A stretch of 17,289 nt of DNA from Chitinophaga pinensis (GTDB taxonomy: Bacteria; Bacteroidota; Bacteroidia; UKL13-3): positions 1 to 17,289 of the forward strand of contig CAMCQX010000003.1 of the NCBI GenBank assembly GCA_945876985.1, written 5' to 3'. The position numbers were made by a program, and so were the translations under genes. Positions 1-8,146 of the stretch are shown here, piece by piece; within the stretch, counting starts at the first letter, position 1; every line of letters starts with the position of its first letter. The notes under the pieces were generated by a model. It was given only the letters and a program-made list of their open reading frames with translations, did no database searches and was not told the origin of the DNA.

Positions 1-767
1 TCAATACTCATACCTTGCTCATCAATTGGTATACCAATGATGTCTGCCATTAGTCCTTTAAAAATTGATTTTACATTAGGAAAAGTTGGATCTTCAAGAA
101 AAATTTTTTCACCTGGATTTAATAAAATACAACCTAATAAATATAACGATTGTAAGGAGCCAGAAGTAATTATTACCTGACTGCTATCGCATTTTAAATT
201 TCGAATCAAGTTTAAATAATTTGCAATATTAATTTTCAATTTTTCAATTCCTGAAGAAGGAGAATATGACAAATTCGAAAATTTTATCTCTTTCCAATAC
301 ATATTAGAAAGATTTTTCCATTGCGATACAGGGAAAATATCTAATGGTGGTAATCCAGGACTAAATGCCAAATTTTCATCACTATTTGAATTAATATCTT
401 GGTTGTTTTTTAAAAATGATTTACCAATTATAGATAAATTTTCAAAGTCTTTTCCATTAAAATTTATTGGAGTTATTTGTGAAACCTCTTTCTTTTTTAT
501 GGTATAACCTGAACATGGAACTGATACGATTAAACCATCTAAAATAAGAAACTCATATACCCTTAAAATGGTACTTCTAGAAACATTCAGTGCTTTTGCT
601 AAACTTCTGGATGTAGGAAGTGTAATTTCTTCTGGTATTTCCATTGAAACTATCATTTGTTTTAGCAATTTATAAATTTTTAAATACAATTTATCGTTAT
701 CAATTACATTTGAATTCAAAACTTGAACATTGTAATTATTAATAATTTTATTGAGTAGAATTGACAT
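1..767 (-). CDS. MocR-family regulator (GntR HTH + aminotransferase-like domain), C-terminus outside window
   Basis: Reading leftward from an ATG at 767-765, the frame stays open for 255 codons to the window edge, so the gene is partial at its 3' end. Residues about 28-95 form a GntR winged helix-turn-helix (LPTSRSLAKALNVSRSTI, then a YEFLILDGLI wing). From about residue 134 a fold-type I aminotransferase-like domain begins (FSPGLPPLDIFPVSQW; YSPSSGIEKLKINIANYL; QVIITSGSLQSLYLL; EDPTFPNV). This fusion defines MocR regulators such as GabR, PdxR and DdlR, which bind PLP and sense an amino acid or related ligand. The PLP-binding lysine would lie beyond the window. The gene is divergent from the eight-gene transport operon, which it probably controls, along with itself: the proximal ATACCA repeat touches its own start codon. 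The ligand is unknown; an amino acid derived from the operon's substrate is an inference. Confidence 0.9.
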   Translation of the reverse strand, partial: MSILLNKIINNYNVQVLNSNVIDNDKLYLKIYKLLKQMIVSMEIPEEITLPTSRSLAKALNVSRSTILRVYEFLILDGLIVSVPCSGYTIKKKEVSQITPINFNGKDFENLSIIGKSFLKNNQDINSNSDENLAFSPGLPPLDIFPVSQWKNLSNMYWKEIKFSNLSYSPSSGIEKLKINIANYLNLIRNLKCDSSQVIITSGSLQSLYLLGCILLNPGEKIFLEDPTFPNVKSIFKGLMADIIGIPIDEQGMSI

Positions 768-808
768 AATTGGTATCTTTAATTTAAAATAATTGGTATG
801 GCAATTAT
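766..808. promoter_or_regulatory. Putative MocR operator: two 11-bp direct repeats plus an inverted repeat
   Basis: The sequence ATAATTGGTAT occurs exactly twice on the + strand, at 766-776 and 789-799, 23 bp apart start to start (about two helical turns). On the minus strand each reads ATACCAATTAT. As I recall, ATACCA is the direct repeat bound by Bacillus subtilis GabR, a MocR protein, although with wider spacing there. The distal copy also forms an inverted repeat, ATAATTG (789-795) with CAATTAT (802-808). The site lies between the divergent regulator and operon. No perfect TAnnTTTG element is visible before the first operon gene; TATTTTG at 811-817 is one base short of it. Confidence 0.6.
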
Positions 809-869
809 AATATTTTGAAACTGTTATTTGTTAATTATTTAAAAAATTCAATCGCGTAAGTAAATCAAA

Positions 870-3341
870 ATGAAAAAAATACACCTACTTTTTGTTTTAG
901 CCTTTTTTATTTGTAAAAATAGTAAAGCACAATTAATTATTAATGAAGTTTTATACGATCCATCAAACGTTACCTTAGTTGGCGATGCTAATGGTGATGG
1001 AGTTTATAGTCAAACGCAAGATGAATTTATAGAATTTTTCAATACAAGTACTTCCAACTTAAATATAAGTGGTTACGAAATTTGGGATGATACTTTAGTA
1101 GGTAGTTTGGTTTATAAATTCCCTATTGGAACTATTATTCCAGCTCGAAGTGCTTTAGTAGTTTTTGGTGGAGGTATACCATTTGGTTTATTTGGAAATG
1201 CAATTGTGTTAGCAGATACTGGCATTTCGGGTTTAAGCCTAAACAATATAGGGGAGAAAATAACAATAAAAAACAATGCTGGTGTATCAATACTTACTTT
1301 CGATTCGGATGCGTTATCAAATAATCCCGATGAATCATATACAAGATCTCCAGATATTACAGGTAATTTTGTTCAACATTCAACATTAGGTATAAGAAAA
1401 TTTTCGCCAGGAACTAATATCAATGGCATTGGTTTTATTTATAGTTTAGCTCACTCCATTACTTTTAAAGTAGACATGAATAAATATGGTTTGAACTTTA
1501 ATAAAGTAAATATTGCTGGTAACTTTAACCAATGGTGTAATAGTTGCAATACATTGCAAGATACTAATCATGATGGTTTATGGGAAATTACTTTAGCCAT
1601 TGCATCAGATACATTAGAATTTAAGTTTGTAATTGATACTGTTATTCAAGAAAATTTTACTTCTGTTAGTGCATGTACCAGACAAAATGGAACTGATATC
1701 AACCGTTATTCAATTATAAAAACTGATAGTATTTTAAAATCAGTTTGTTTCGAAAAATGTATTCAATGTGCAAATGAATTAAGTTTAAAAGGAATTACCG
1801 ATTTTAAAATTCCATTTGGAACTTCTGCGGGAAAATCAATTCACCTCATTGCAGATACAAATATTACAAATTTAAGTATATATGGAATTGGAGTGGCTAA
1901 TAATGGGGGTGGTACAAATGGACAAGAACTTAGATTCCCTGCAATTGCAGTAGCCAAAGGAAATCAAATAATAGTAGTAAGAGACTCGGCATCCATTGCT
2001 AGTTATTTTGGCGAATGTTGGTCAGCATTTAATACCATTATTATTGATTCAGCTGGAATTATTTCTCAAAATGGCGATGATGCTGTGGAACTTTTTAAAG
2101 TGGGTGAAGTTGTTGAAACTTTTGGCAATGCAAATGTTGATGGCACAGGAAAAGATTGGGAATATACAGGCTCTTGGGCTTTTAAAAATAATTTAGGAAA
2201 TTGGATTTATGGTGCACTGAATTGTACTGATAGTTCTACTACTATTTTTAACTCAAAATGCGTTTATCCAATCTGTACGGAATTAAAAGTAAGAACGATA
2301 ACTGTAAACGGAGAAAATAATGTGAATAGCATTTCTCAAAATCAAGGAACACTTCAAATGCTTGCAGCTGTATTGCCTATAAATGCAAAAGATACAACTG
2401 TAATTTGGTCAGTTACCAATCCGGGTGTAGCATCAATAAATAGTAATGGTTTATTAACAGCTATAGCCAATGGAAATGCAATTGTAAAAGCAACGGCAAA
2501 TGATGGAAGCGGTATTTTTGGAACCAAAACTATAAATATTACGGGACAAACTACTGGTATAATGGTTTCATCTGTAACTGTTACTTCATCAGGAAATGTA
2601 AACACCATTTCAACTACAAATGGTACATTATTATTATTTGCAAATGTTTTACCAAAAAATGCAACTGATACAAGTGTTATTTGGGATATTGACAATAAAG
2701 CAATTGCTTCAATAAATATTAATGGATTGCTTACCGCATTAGCTGACGGAATAGTAAAAGTTAAAGCAATGGCCAACGATGGCAGTGGAAAAGCCGATTC
2801 TATAAACATTACTATTACTAATCAGATTTTTAAAGTTACATCATTAAAAATTCGTACAGAAGGAAATGTAACTACAATTTCAGAGCCAAATGAAACATTA
2901 AGTTTTTATGCAGATATACTACCTAAAAATGCAACAGATACTTCAGTTACATGGTCGGTTGATAAAAATTCAATTGCAAGCATTAGCAACAAAGGTTTAT
3001 TAACTGCAATAGCTAATGGAACGGTAATGGTAAAAGCAACGGCTAATGATGGCAGCGGGAAAACAGATTCTTTAAAAATTAATATTTCAAACCAAACCAG
3101 TTTGAAGGAACTTTTTAAAAGTAAAATCAATATTTTTCCAAACCCTACAAATGGTATTATAAACATAGCAACTACAATGAATTTAAACGAATATAAAATA
3201 AAAAGTATTTACGGAAATTTATTAAGTGTTGGTGTTTTAGCATCAAATCAAATAAATATAGAAACATTAGCTGCTGGTGTATATTTTATTGAATTTAAAG
3301 TAAATGATTCATGGGTAAATTTTAAAATAATAAAAAACTAA
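870..3341 (+). CDS. T9SS-secreted multidomain protein: lamin-tail domain, carbohydrate-binding-like domain, Ig-like repeats
   Basis: This 823-residue protein has a signal peptide (about 1-20, ending NSKA-Q). Residues about 22-190 are a lamin tail domain (LTD) with a calcium-loop-like DANGDG and the signature QDEFIEF. Residues about 195-260 resemble a CBM48/starch-binding beta-sandwich (VNIAGNFNQW, DGLWEITL). Residues about 300-450 look like a second LTD-like domain found in Bacteroidota nuclease-associated proteins (NGDDAVELFK, NVDGTGKDWEY). Three bacterial Ig-like (Big_2) repeats follow at about 472-558, 565-650 and 656-740. Residues 752-823 are a T9SS type A sorting domain (INIFPNPTNGIINI, LAAGVYFIEF). 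It is probably exported through the T9SS and attached to the surface or released. It is the first gene of the operon. No catalytic site is recognisable; an adhesive or substrate-binding role is an inference. Confidence 0.85.
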   Translation: MKKIHLLFVLAFFICKNSKAQLIINEVLYDPSNVTLVGDANGDGVYSQTQDEFIEFFNTSTSNLNISGYEIWDDTLVGSLVYKFPIGTIIPARSALVVFGGGIPFGLFGNAIVLADTGISGLSLNNIGEKITIKNNAGVSILTFDSDALSNNPDESYTRSPDITGNFVQHSTLGIRKFSPGTNINGIGFIYSLAHSITFKVDMNKYGLNFNKVNIAGNFNQWCNSCNTLQDTNHDGLWEITLAIASDTLEFKFVIDTVIQENFTSVSACTRQNGTDINRYSIIKTDSILKSVCFEKCIQCANELSLKGITDFKIPFGTSAGKSIHLIADTNITNLSIYGIGVANNGGGTNGQELRFPAIAVAKGNQIIVVRDSASIASYFGECWSAFNTIIIDSAGIISQNGDDAVELFKVGEVVETFGNANVDGTGKDWEYTGSWAFKNNLGNWIYGALNCTDSSTTIFNSKCVYPICTELKVRTITVNGENNVNSISQNQGTLQMLAAVLPINAKDTTVIWSVTNPGVASINSNGLLTAIANGNAIVKATANDGSGIFGTKTINITGQTTGIMVSSVTVTSSGNVNTISTTNGTLLLFANVLPKNATDTSVIWDIDNKAIASININGLLTALADGIVKVKAMANDGSGKADSINITITNQIFKVTSLKIRTEGNVTTISEPNETLSFYADILPKNATDTSVTWSVDKNSIASISNKGLLTAIANGTVMVKATANDGSGKTDSLKINISNQTSLKELFKSKINIFPNPTNGIINIATTMNLNEYKIKSIYGNLLSVGVLASNQINIETLAAGVYFIEFKVNDSWVNFKIIKN
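2283..3089 (+). repeat. Three in-gene repeats encoding Big_2 Ig-like domains
   Basis: Three segments of about 260 bp (near 2283-2543, 2562-2819 and 2835-3089) encode related domains. Each ends in a version of GLLTAIANG...VKATANDGSG. The DNA is still visibly similar between copies, for example around 2445-2515 and 2992-3062. This points to internal duplication within the gene. Confidence 0.75.
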
Positions 3342-3358
3342 TATACAATAATTACAAA

Positions 3359-4312
3359 ATGAAAAATAATACTATTTGCTTAGCAATGGGTTTTTTACTT
3401 GTTGCATTTAATGCTTGTAAAACCGATGATGTGGCGCCTAAAAATGTAATATCATTTGGCAGTTCGGTGAGTCTTTCTGTTAATAATGCTATCATCTCTG
3501 AAAACAATGATTCGGCAATAATAAAAGTAGAATTAAATACTATTTCTTCAAGCGATGTTCAAGTGATTCTTTCCTACACCGGAACTGCAATATTAAATAC
3601 CGATTATAGTTCAAATATTACAATTGTTATTCCTTCAGGAAGTTTATCAAATACTGCTTCTTTGTTTGCTCTTCAAGATACTTTGAAGGAAGGCAACGAA
3701 ATTATAAATATAGCGATTGAATCTGTTATAGGTGCTGCAGAAAATGGCATTCAAATTACTGAAATTACCATAGAAGATGATGACGTTACTAATCCAATAA
3801 ACTTAATTTTCAATGAAATTTTATATGATCCATCAAATTCTGGTTTAGATGGAAATGCTAATGGAGATGGTATTTATTCACAAAGTCAAGATGAGTTTAT
3901 TGAAATATATAATAATTCATCAAAAGCAATTGATTTAAGTGGCTATAAAATTTTTGATGCAAATGCACTTTTATCAGATACTCCTAGACATGTTATTATA
4001 GCTGGAACTATTTTACAACCACAAAAAGCATTAGTAATTTTTGGAGGAGGCACTTTAACAGGAACCTTTGGAAACGCTTTGGTTCAAAAAACTACAACTG
4101 GCGATTTAAACTTAACCAATGCCGGTGATGTAATTACAATTAAAGATGCTTTGAATAATGTTGTTCTTTCAATTGATATTACACCTTGGTCAGACAATCC
4201 AAATGAATCATATACGAGAAACCCAGATATAACCGGAGATTTTGTACAACACGTGAGTGTAAACGCCAAAAAATTTAGTCCAGGTACAAAAGTAACTGGC
4301 GATCCATTTTAA
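3359..4312 (+). CDS. Lipoprotein with Calx-beta and lamin-tail domains
   Basis: This 317-residue protein has a lipoprotein signal peptide with lipobox AFNAC, putting the lipidated cysteine at residue 20. The mature protein starts C-K-T-D-D, resembling the acidic surface-export signals of Bacteroidota lipoproteins, so a cell-surface location is plausible. Residues about 38-142 are a Calx-beta domain (typical ending TIEDDD). Residues about 148-310 are a lamin tail domain closely resembling the N-terminal LTD of the preceding protein, sharing ILYDPSN-like, NANGDG, QDEFIE, DITG-FVQH and KFSPGT segments. It starts 17 bp after the preceding gene and ends 16 bp before dcuC. The shared LTD suggests that the two proteins were duplicated from one another or work at the same surface site. 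No enzymatic motif is seen. Confidence 0.85.
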   Translation: MKNNTICLAMGFLLVAFNACKTDDVAPKNVISFGSSVSLSVNNAIISENNDSAIIKVELNTISSSDVQVILSYTGTAILNTDYSSNITIVIPSGSLSNTASLFALQDTLKEGNEIINIAIESVIGAAENGIQITEITIEDDDVTNPINLIFNEILYDPSNSGLDGNANGDGIYSQSQDEFIEIYNNSSKAIDLSGYKIFDANALLSDTPRHVIIAGTILQPQKALVIFGGGTLTGTFGNALVQKTTTGDLNLTNAGDVITIKDALNNVVLSIDITPWSDNPNESYTRNPDITGDFVQHVSVNAKKFSPGTKVTGDPF

Positions 4313-4328
4313 CTAATCAAATATAAGT

Positions 4329-5705
4329 ATGCAGTATGCTGGTTTTATATTATCAATTATTGTAATCATAATTGTTGCAAAACTTTTACTTAAAAACTAT
4401 TTTCCTCAAGCAGTACTGCTTATTGCTGGAATTACAATGTTATTAATCAAAGGTGGTTTAGATTATTTCAATCACACAATTGTGCTTAAAGAAAATAGTT
4501 TTTTACTAATTAATATTTTTGAATTTATAAAAGAATCGTTCTCAAGTACCAATGCGAATGTAGGTTTAATGATCATGGCAATAGGCGGATTTGTGGCTTA
4601 TATCGACAAAATTGGTGCTTCGGAAGCATTGGTAAGAATTGCTTTAAAGCCATTATCGTTCTTAAAAAAACAACCTCATTTAGCAGCTGTTTGTGTGGTG
4701 CCAATTGGCCAATTATTATTTATATGTGTACCCTCAGCAGCAGGTTTAGGCTTGTTATTAATGGCTTCTGTTTTTCCAATTTTAATAAATATAGGTGTAA
4801 GTAGGTTAGCCGCAGTTTCTATTATTACAAGTAGTACCGCATTTTGTATTGGGCCAGCTTCTGTTATTACAGCTTCTGCCACACAAATTGCAAATATTGA
4901 TACTGTACCATATTTTATAAATATGCAAATACCTATTGCTATAATTTTAAATATTGTGGTTATGATTTCGTATTTTTTTGTAAACAAATATTACGATAAA
5001 AAAGATAAATTAATGCCATTGGTTGATGCTAAAATAGAAAAACAAATTATTCAAGCACCGGCTATTTATGGTATAATACCTATTTTACCGCTGATTATAT
5101 TATTACTTTTTTCAGGTGTTTTCACCGTCTTTCCTATTAAATTAAAAATTGAAACTACTACAGCTATGTTAATTAGCTTATTTATTGCTATAATATTTGA
5201 ACTAATCAGAACTAAAAATATTAAAAATATTTTATCAACTTTTAAAATATTTTTCGATGGAATGGGAGATATTTTCAAAACAGTAGTAACACTTATTATT
5301 GCGGCCGAAATTTTTGCCAACGGATTAATTTCAATAGGATTTATAGATGGTTTAATAACGATCTCTCAAGGCTTAGGTTTTGGGGCAATTGGACTAGGAA
5401 TAATTATGACCATTATGATATTTTTTGCGGCCATACTAATGGGAAGTGGGAATGCAGCTTTCTTTGCATTTGGACCATTAATTCCTAATGCTGCTGCTAA
5501 GTTTGGTATTGCTAGTACTTCTATACTTTTACCTATGAATCTTTCAGCATCTATGGGAAGGGCTTTAAGCCCCTTAGCTGGTGTACTATTGGCCACAGCA
5601 GAAATTGCTGGTGTATCATCAATAGCTATTGTAAAAAGGAATTTAATCCCAATTTCTTTGTCGTTACTCACATTATTAATTTATCATTTTGGATTATGCT
5701 TTTAA
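4329..5705 (+). CDS. dcuC: DcuC-family C4-dicarboxylate transporter
   Basis: This 458-residue polytopic inner-membrane protein is the usual DcuC length (about 460). It resembles E. coli DcuC throughout: the N-terminal hydrophobic pair, GLMIMAIGGFVAYIDKIGA (79-97), SAAGLGLLLMASVFPILINIGVSR (136-159), the GSGNAAFFAF motif (372-381) and SMGRALSPLAGV (408-419). DcuC proteins carry succinate, fumarate or aspartate, in E. coli mainly as succinate efflux under anaerobic conditions. Direction and substrate here cannot be read from sequence. The 3' end overlaps the start of the IadA homologue by 10 bp, so the two are probably translationally coupled. In E. coli iadA also adjoins membrane-protein genes (yjiG, yjiH), but from another family. 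Confidence 0.87.
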   Translation: MQYAGFILSIIVIIIVAKLLLKNYFPQAVLLIAGITMLLIKGGLDYFNHTIVLKENSFLLINIFEFIKESFSSTNANVGLMIMAIGGFVAYIDKIGASEALVRIALKPLSFLKKQPHLAAVCVVPIGQLLFICVPSAAGLGLLLMASVFPILINIGVSRLAAVSIITSSTAFCIGPASVITASATQIANIDTVPYFINMQIPIAIILNIVVMISYFFVNKYYDKKDKLMPLVDAKIEKQIIQAPAIYGIIPILPLIILLLFSGVFTVFPIKLKIETTTAMLISLFIAIIFELIRTKNIKNILSTFKIFFDGMGDIFKTVVTLIIAAEIFANGLISIGFIDGLITISQGLGFGAIGLGIIMTIMIFFAAILMGSGNAAFFAFGPLIPNAAAKFGIASTSILLPMNLSASMGRALSPLAGVLLATAEIAGVSSIAIVKRNLIPISLSLLTLLIYHFGLCF

Positions 5706-6835
5706 TAAAAAATGCAGACATATACACTCCCAATCATATTGGAGTAAAAGATATTCTTATAGGAGAAGAGAAAATTCTTGCTATAGAAGATCATATTGAA
5801 TTTGATGGCAAGTATTGTAAATATTGGGATGCAGCGGGAAAAACTGTTACACCTGGGTTTATTGACCAACATATTCATATTACAGGTGCAGGTGGAAAAC
5901 ATGGTTTCGCTTCCATGACTCCAGAAATCAAACTTTCTGATTTAATAGCTTGTGGATCTACTACAGTTGTAGGATTGCTAGGCACTGACGGAACAGCCAG
6001 AAGTATTAAAAACTTGTATGCAAAAACAATGTCGCTTGAAAGTGAAGGAATATCAGCTTATATGTTTACGGGTTATTATGGCATTGAACCTACCTATATT
6101 ACCAATACCATTCAGGATGATATGATTTTTATTGATAAGGTATTGGGTTGTAAAATTGCCATTACTGATATTCGTTCTTCCTACCCAACTGAACTTGAAT
6201 TACTAAGAATGTTAAGGCAAATTACTGTTGGAGGAATGATTGCTAATAAAAAAGGAATTCTACATATTCATTTAGGGAATTTAAAACCTAAAATGGATAT
6301 TTTATTTAAATTGGTAGAAGAACACGAATTTCCAATTAGCCATATTTCCCCTACTCATGTTGGCAGAACAAAAGCTCTTTTTGAACAAGCAATTGCTTTT
6401 GCAAAGTTGGGTGGAATGATTGATATTACTACTGGTGCATCAAAATATACTGATCCATACAAAGCTGTTTTATATGCTTTAGAAAATGGTGTTTCAATTG
6501 ATAAAATGACATTTAGTAGTGATGGAAATGCCGGCCTTGACAAACTTGATGAAAACGGCAAACTAATTGGATTTAAAAAAGCACCCATTGATCAAAATTA
6601 TTTACAAGTAAAACAATTAATTGAAACCAAAGAAGTAAGCATTGAAGACGCAATAAAGTTAATTACCTTAAATCCTGCAAATAATTTAGGTTTAAAAAAT
6701 AAAGGTATTATTGAAATAAATGCAGACGCTGATTTATGCTGTTTGGATAAAGATTTTGTTTTAACAGATGTATTTGCCAAAGGCAAACTAATGATGGAAA
6801 ATAAAGTAGTTATAGTTAAAGGAAATTTTGAATAA
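5696..6835 (+). CDS. iadA: Isoaspartyl dipeptidase (beta-aspartyl-peptidase) homologue, altered substrate pocket
   Basis: This is a 379-residue amidohydrolase without a signal peptide, hence cytoplasmic. It aligns with E. coli IadA without gaps through the first half. The binuclear zinc site is intact: H59 and H61 (QHIH), K153 (carboxylated lysine, GCKIAITD), H192 (IHLG), H221 (PTHVGR) and D276 (SSDGN). Y128, R160 and R224 match E. coli Tyr137, Arg169 and Arg233. Two substrate-side positions differ: E. coli Glu77, which contacts the substrate alpha-amino group, is K68 (GGKHG instead of GGGEAG), and Ser289 is G280. Catalysis of amide hydrolysis is therefore likely, but classical beta-aspartyl dipeptides with a free amine may not be the substrate. 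The start at 5696 overlaps dcuC and fits the family N-terminus (LLIKNADIYTP). Confidence 0.88.
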   Translation: MLLIKNADIYTPNHIGVKDILIGEEKILAIEDHIEFDGKYCKYWDAAGKTVTPGFIDQHIHITGAGGKHGFASMTPEIKLSDLIACGSTTVVGLLGTDGTARSIKNLYAKTMSLESEGISAYMFTGYYGIEPTYITNTIQDDMIFIDKVLGCKIAITDIRSSYPTELELLRMLRQITVGGMIANKKGILHIHLGNLKPKMDILFKLVEEHEFPISHISPTHVGRTKALFEQAIAFAKLGGMIDITTGASKYTDPYKAVLYALENGVSIDKMTFSSDGNAGLDKLDENGKLIGFKKAPIDQNYLQVKQLIETKEVSIEDAIKLITLNPANNLGLKNKGIIEINADADLCCLDKDFVLTDVFAKGKLMMENKVVIVKGNFE

Positions 6836-6839
6836 TTAA

Positions 6840-8144
6840 ATGATGAAAATAAAGCACTTTGTACTTTTTATAAGTATTTTTCTGTGTCAATTATTATTGG
6901 CTCAAAATCCTATTTTAAACAAATATACTTTTGGCGAGGGTTTTAAATTTTCGGATAAAGATAACTCTGAAATAAGCTTGGGTGGTTATATTCAAAATTC
7001 GTTAGAAATAAAATATAACTCAACCGATACAACAAGCGATGCATATAACAGATTTAGAATGCGCAGACTCAGATTTAGGCTTGCTGGCGATATGCCCAAA
7101 TATAAAATAAATTACAGATTTCAAATTGACTTAAGTGGAACACCCGAAATTGGTGATGAAGGCAATGGAAATTTTTTATTTGATGCTTGGATGGCCTATA
7201 ATCCAACTCCAAAAACTCAAATAAAATTTGGACAAAGCATTTCACCTACCGAAAATTTGGAGCTTTTAATGATTTCAAATTCATTGCAATTACCCGAAAG
7301 AAGTAGGCTTACCTCCGCTTTTGGAATTGTAAGAGAGTTTGGAATTTTTACTTCAAGCGAATTAAAAGTAGCTAGAAATTTTTTTATTAAACCAGCTATT
7401 TCGTTAACCAATGGCGATGGTCAAAATGTTTTTGTAAACGACCGAGGAGGTTTTAAAATTGGTGGAAGAATAGATTTTTTACCATTTGGCAAGTTCAATA
7501 ATTTTGGTCAGTTTAGGCAAGTAGATGTGGTTAGAGAACTTACTCCAAAACTATTGATAGGATTTATTTATAGTACAAATTATGGTGTAAGTAGCCGCAG
7601 AGGTGAAGGTAACACCATTATTTATTTAAATGATTCTTTAAAAGAAGTGCTCCCTAATTTTACAAAATATGGTGTTGATTTTTTATTCAAATACAAAGGT
7701 TTTAGTATGCTTGGTGAATACATTCAAACTACTGCTACTGTGCCAAACGATATTTCAATTAGGGTAAGAAATGATGGTTCAACTGCTACTACTTTTTTAG
7801 TAAATGGAGTTCAAGATGTTGAAAATTATGTAAAAGGCAGAATGATGCTAGGAAGTGGATACAATATACAAGCTGGGTATTATTTTAAAAGCAGAATTTC
7901 AATAGATGCAAGATATACCAACTTAAGGGCAGACTTAAACTCTTTTTTAAACAATCCAACATATTATAACCGACCTAATTATTATACTTTTGGTTTAAGT
8001 AAATATTTAAGTAGAGGTTATGGTTTTAAAATTCAAGCTTCTGCTACTTATGTGGAATTAGCTGCTGGAAGCCTTGATATATTTGGAGCACCACTAATTA
8101 ATAATGAGTGGATAGGAAATATTATTACCACTTTATCATTTTAG
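6840..8144 (+). CDS. OprO/OprP-like outer-membrane porin (first copy)
   Basis: This 434-residue protein has a signal peptide (about 1-22, ending LLLAQ) followed by a beta-rich barrel of the phosphate-selective porin O/P family. The visible hallmarks are NRFRMRRLRFRLAGD near residue 70, INYRFQIDLSG, LFDAWMAYNPTPKTQIKFGQ and VREFGIF. It ends in a terminal Phe (TTLSF), the usual barrel-assembly signal. In Pseudomonas this family forms anion-selective channels; the substrate here is unknown, but an anionic C4 compound or acidic peptide would suit the operon. It begins 4 bp after the IadA stop and ends 2 bp before the M14 gene. A related porin follows the M14 gene. Confidence 0.85.
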   Translation: MMKIKHFVLFISIFLCQLLLAQNPILNKYTFGEGFKFSDKDNSEISLGGYIQNSLEIKYNSTDTTSDAYNRFRMRRLRFRLAGDMPKYKINYRFQIDLSGTPEIGDEGNGNFLFDAWMAYNPTPKTQIKFGQSISPTENLELLMISNSLQLPERSRLTSAFGIVREFGIFTSSELKVARNFFIKPAISLTNGDGQNVFVNDRGGFKIGGRIDFLPFGKFNNFGQFRQVDVVRELTPKLLIGFIYSTNYGVSSRRGEGNTIIYLNDSLKEVLPNFTKYGVDFLFKYKGFSMLGEYIQTTATVPNDISIRVRNDGSTATTFLVNGVQDVENYVKGRMMLGSGYNIQAGYYFKSRISIDARYTNLRADLNSFLNNPTYYNRPNYYTFGLSKYLSRGYGFKIQASATYVELAAGSLDIFGAPLINNEWIGNIITTLSF

Positions 8145-8146
8145 GT

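Noticed and set aside
811..817. Promoter for the operon at TATTTTG
   Set aside because: It is one base short of TAnnTTTG and no -33 element is at the right distance, so I did not list it as a feature.
2354..2809. Long open frame on the minus strand inside the first operon gene
   Set aside because: It is the antisense of the Ig-like repeats; its hydrophobic character reflects the complementary codons, and it has no independent support.
8108..8146. Longer N-terminus for the M14 carboxypeptidase starting at 8108
   Set aside because: It overlaps the end of the porin gene and places polar residues before a clear signal peptide; the ATG at 8147 fits the 2-bp spacing of the operon.
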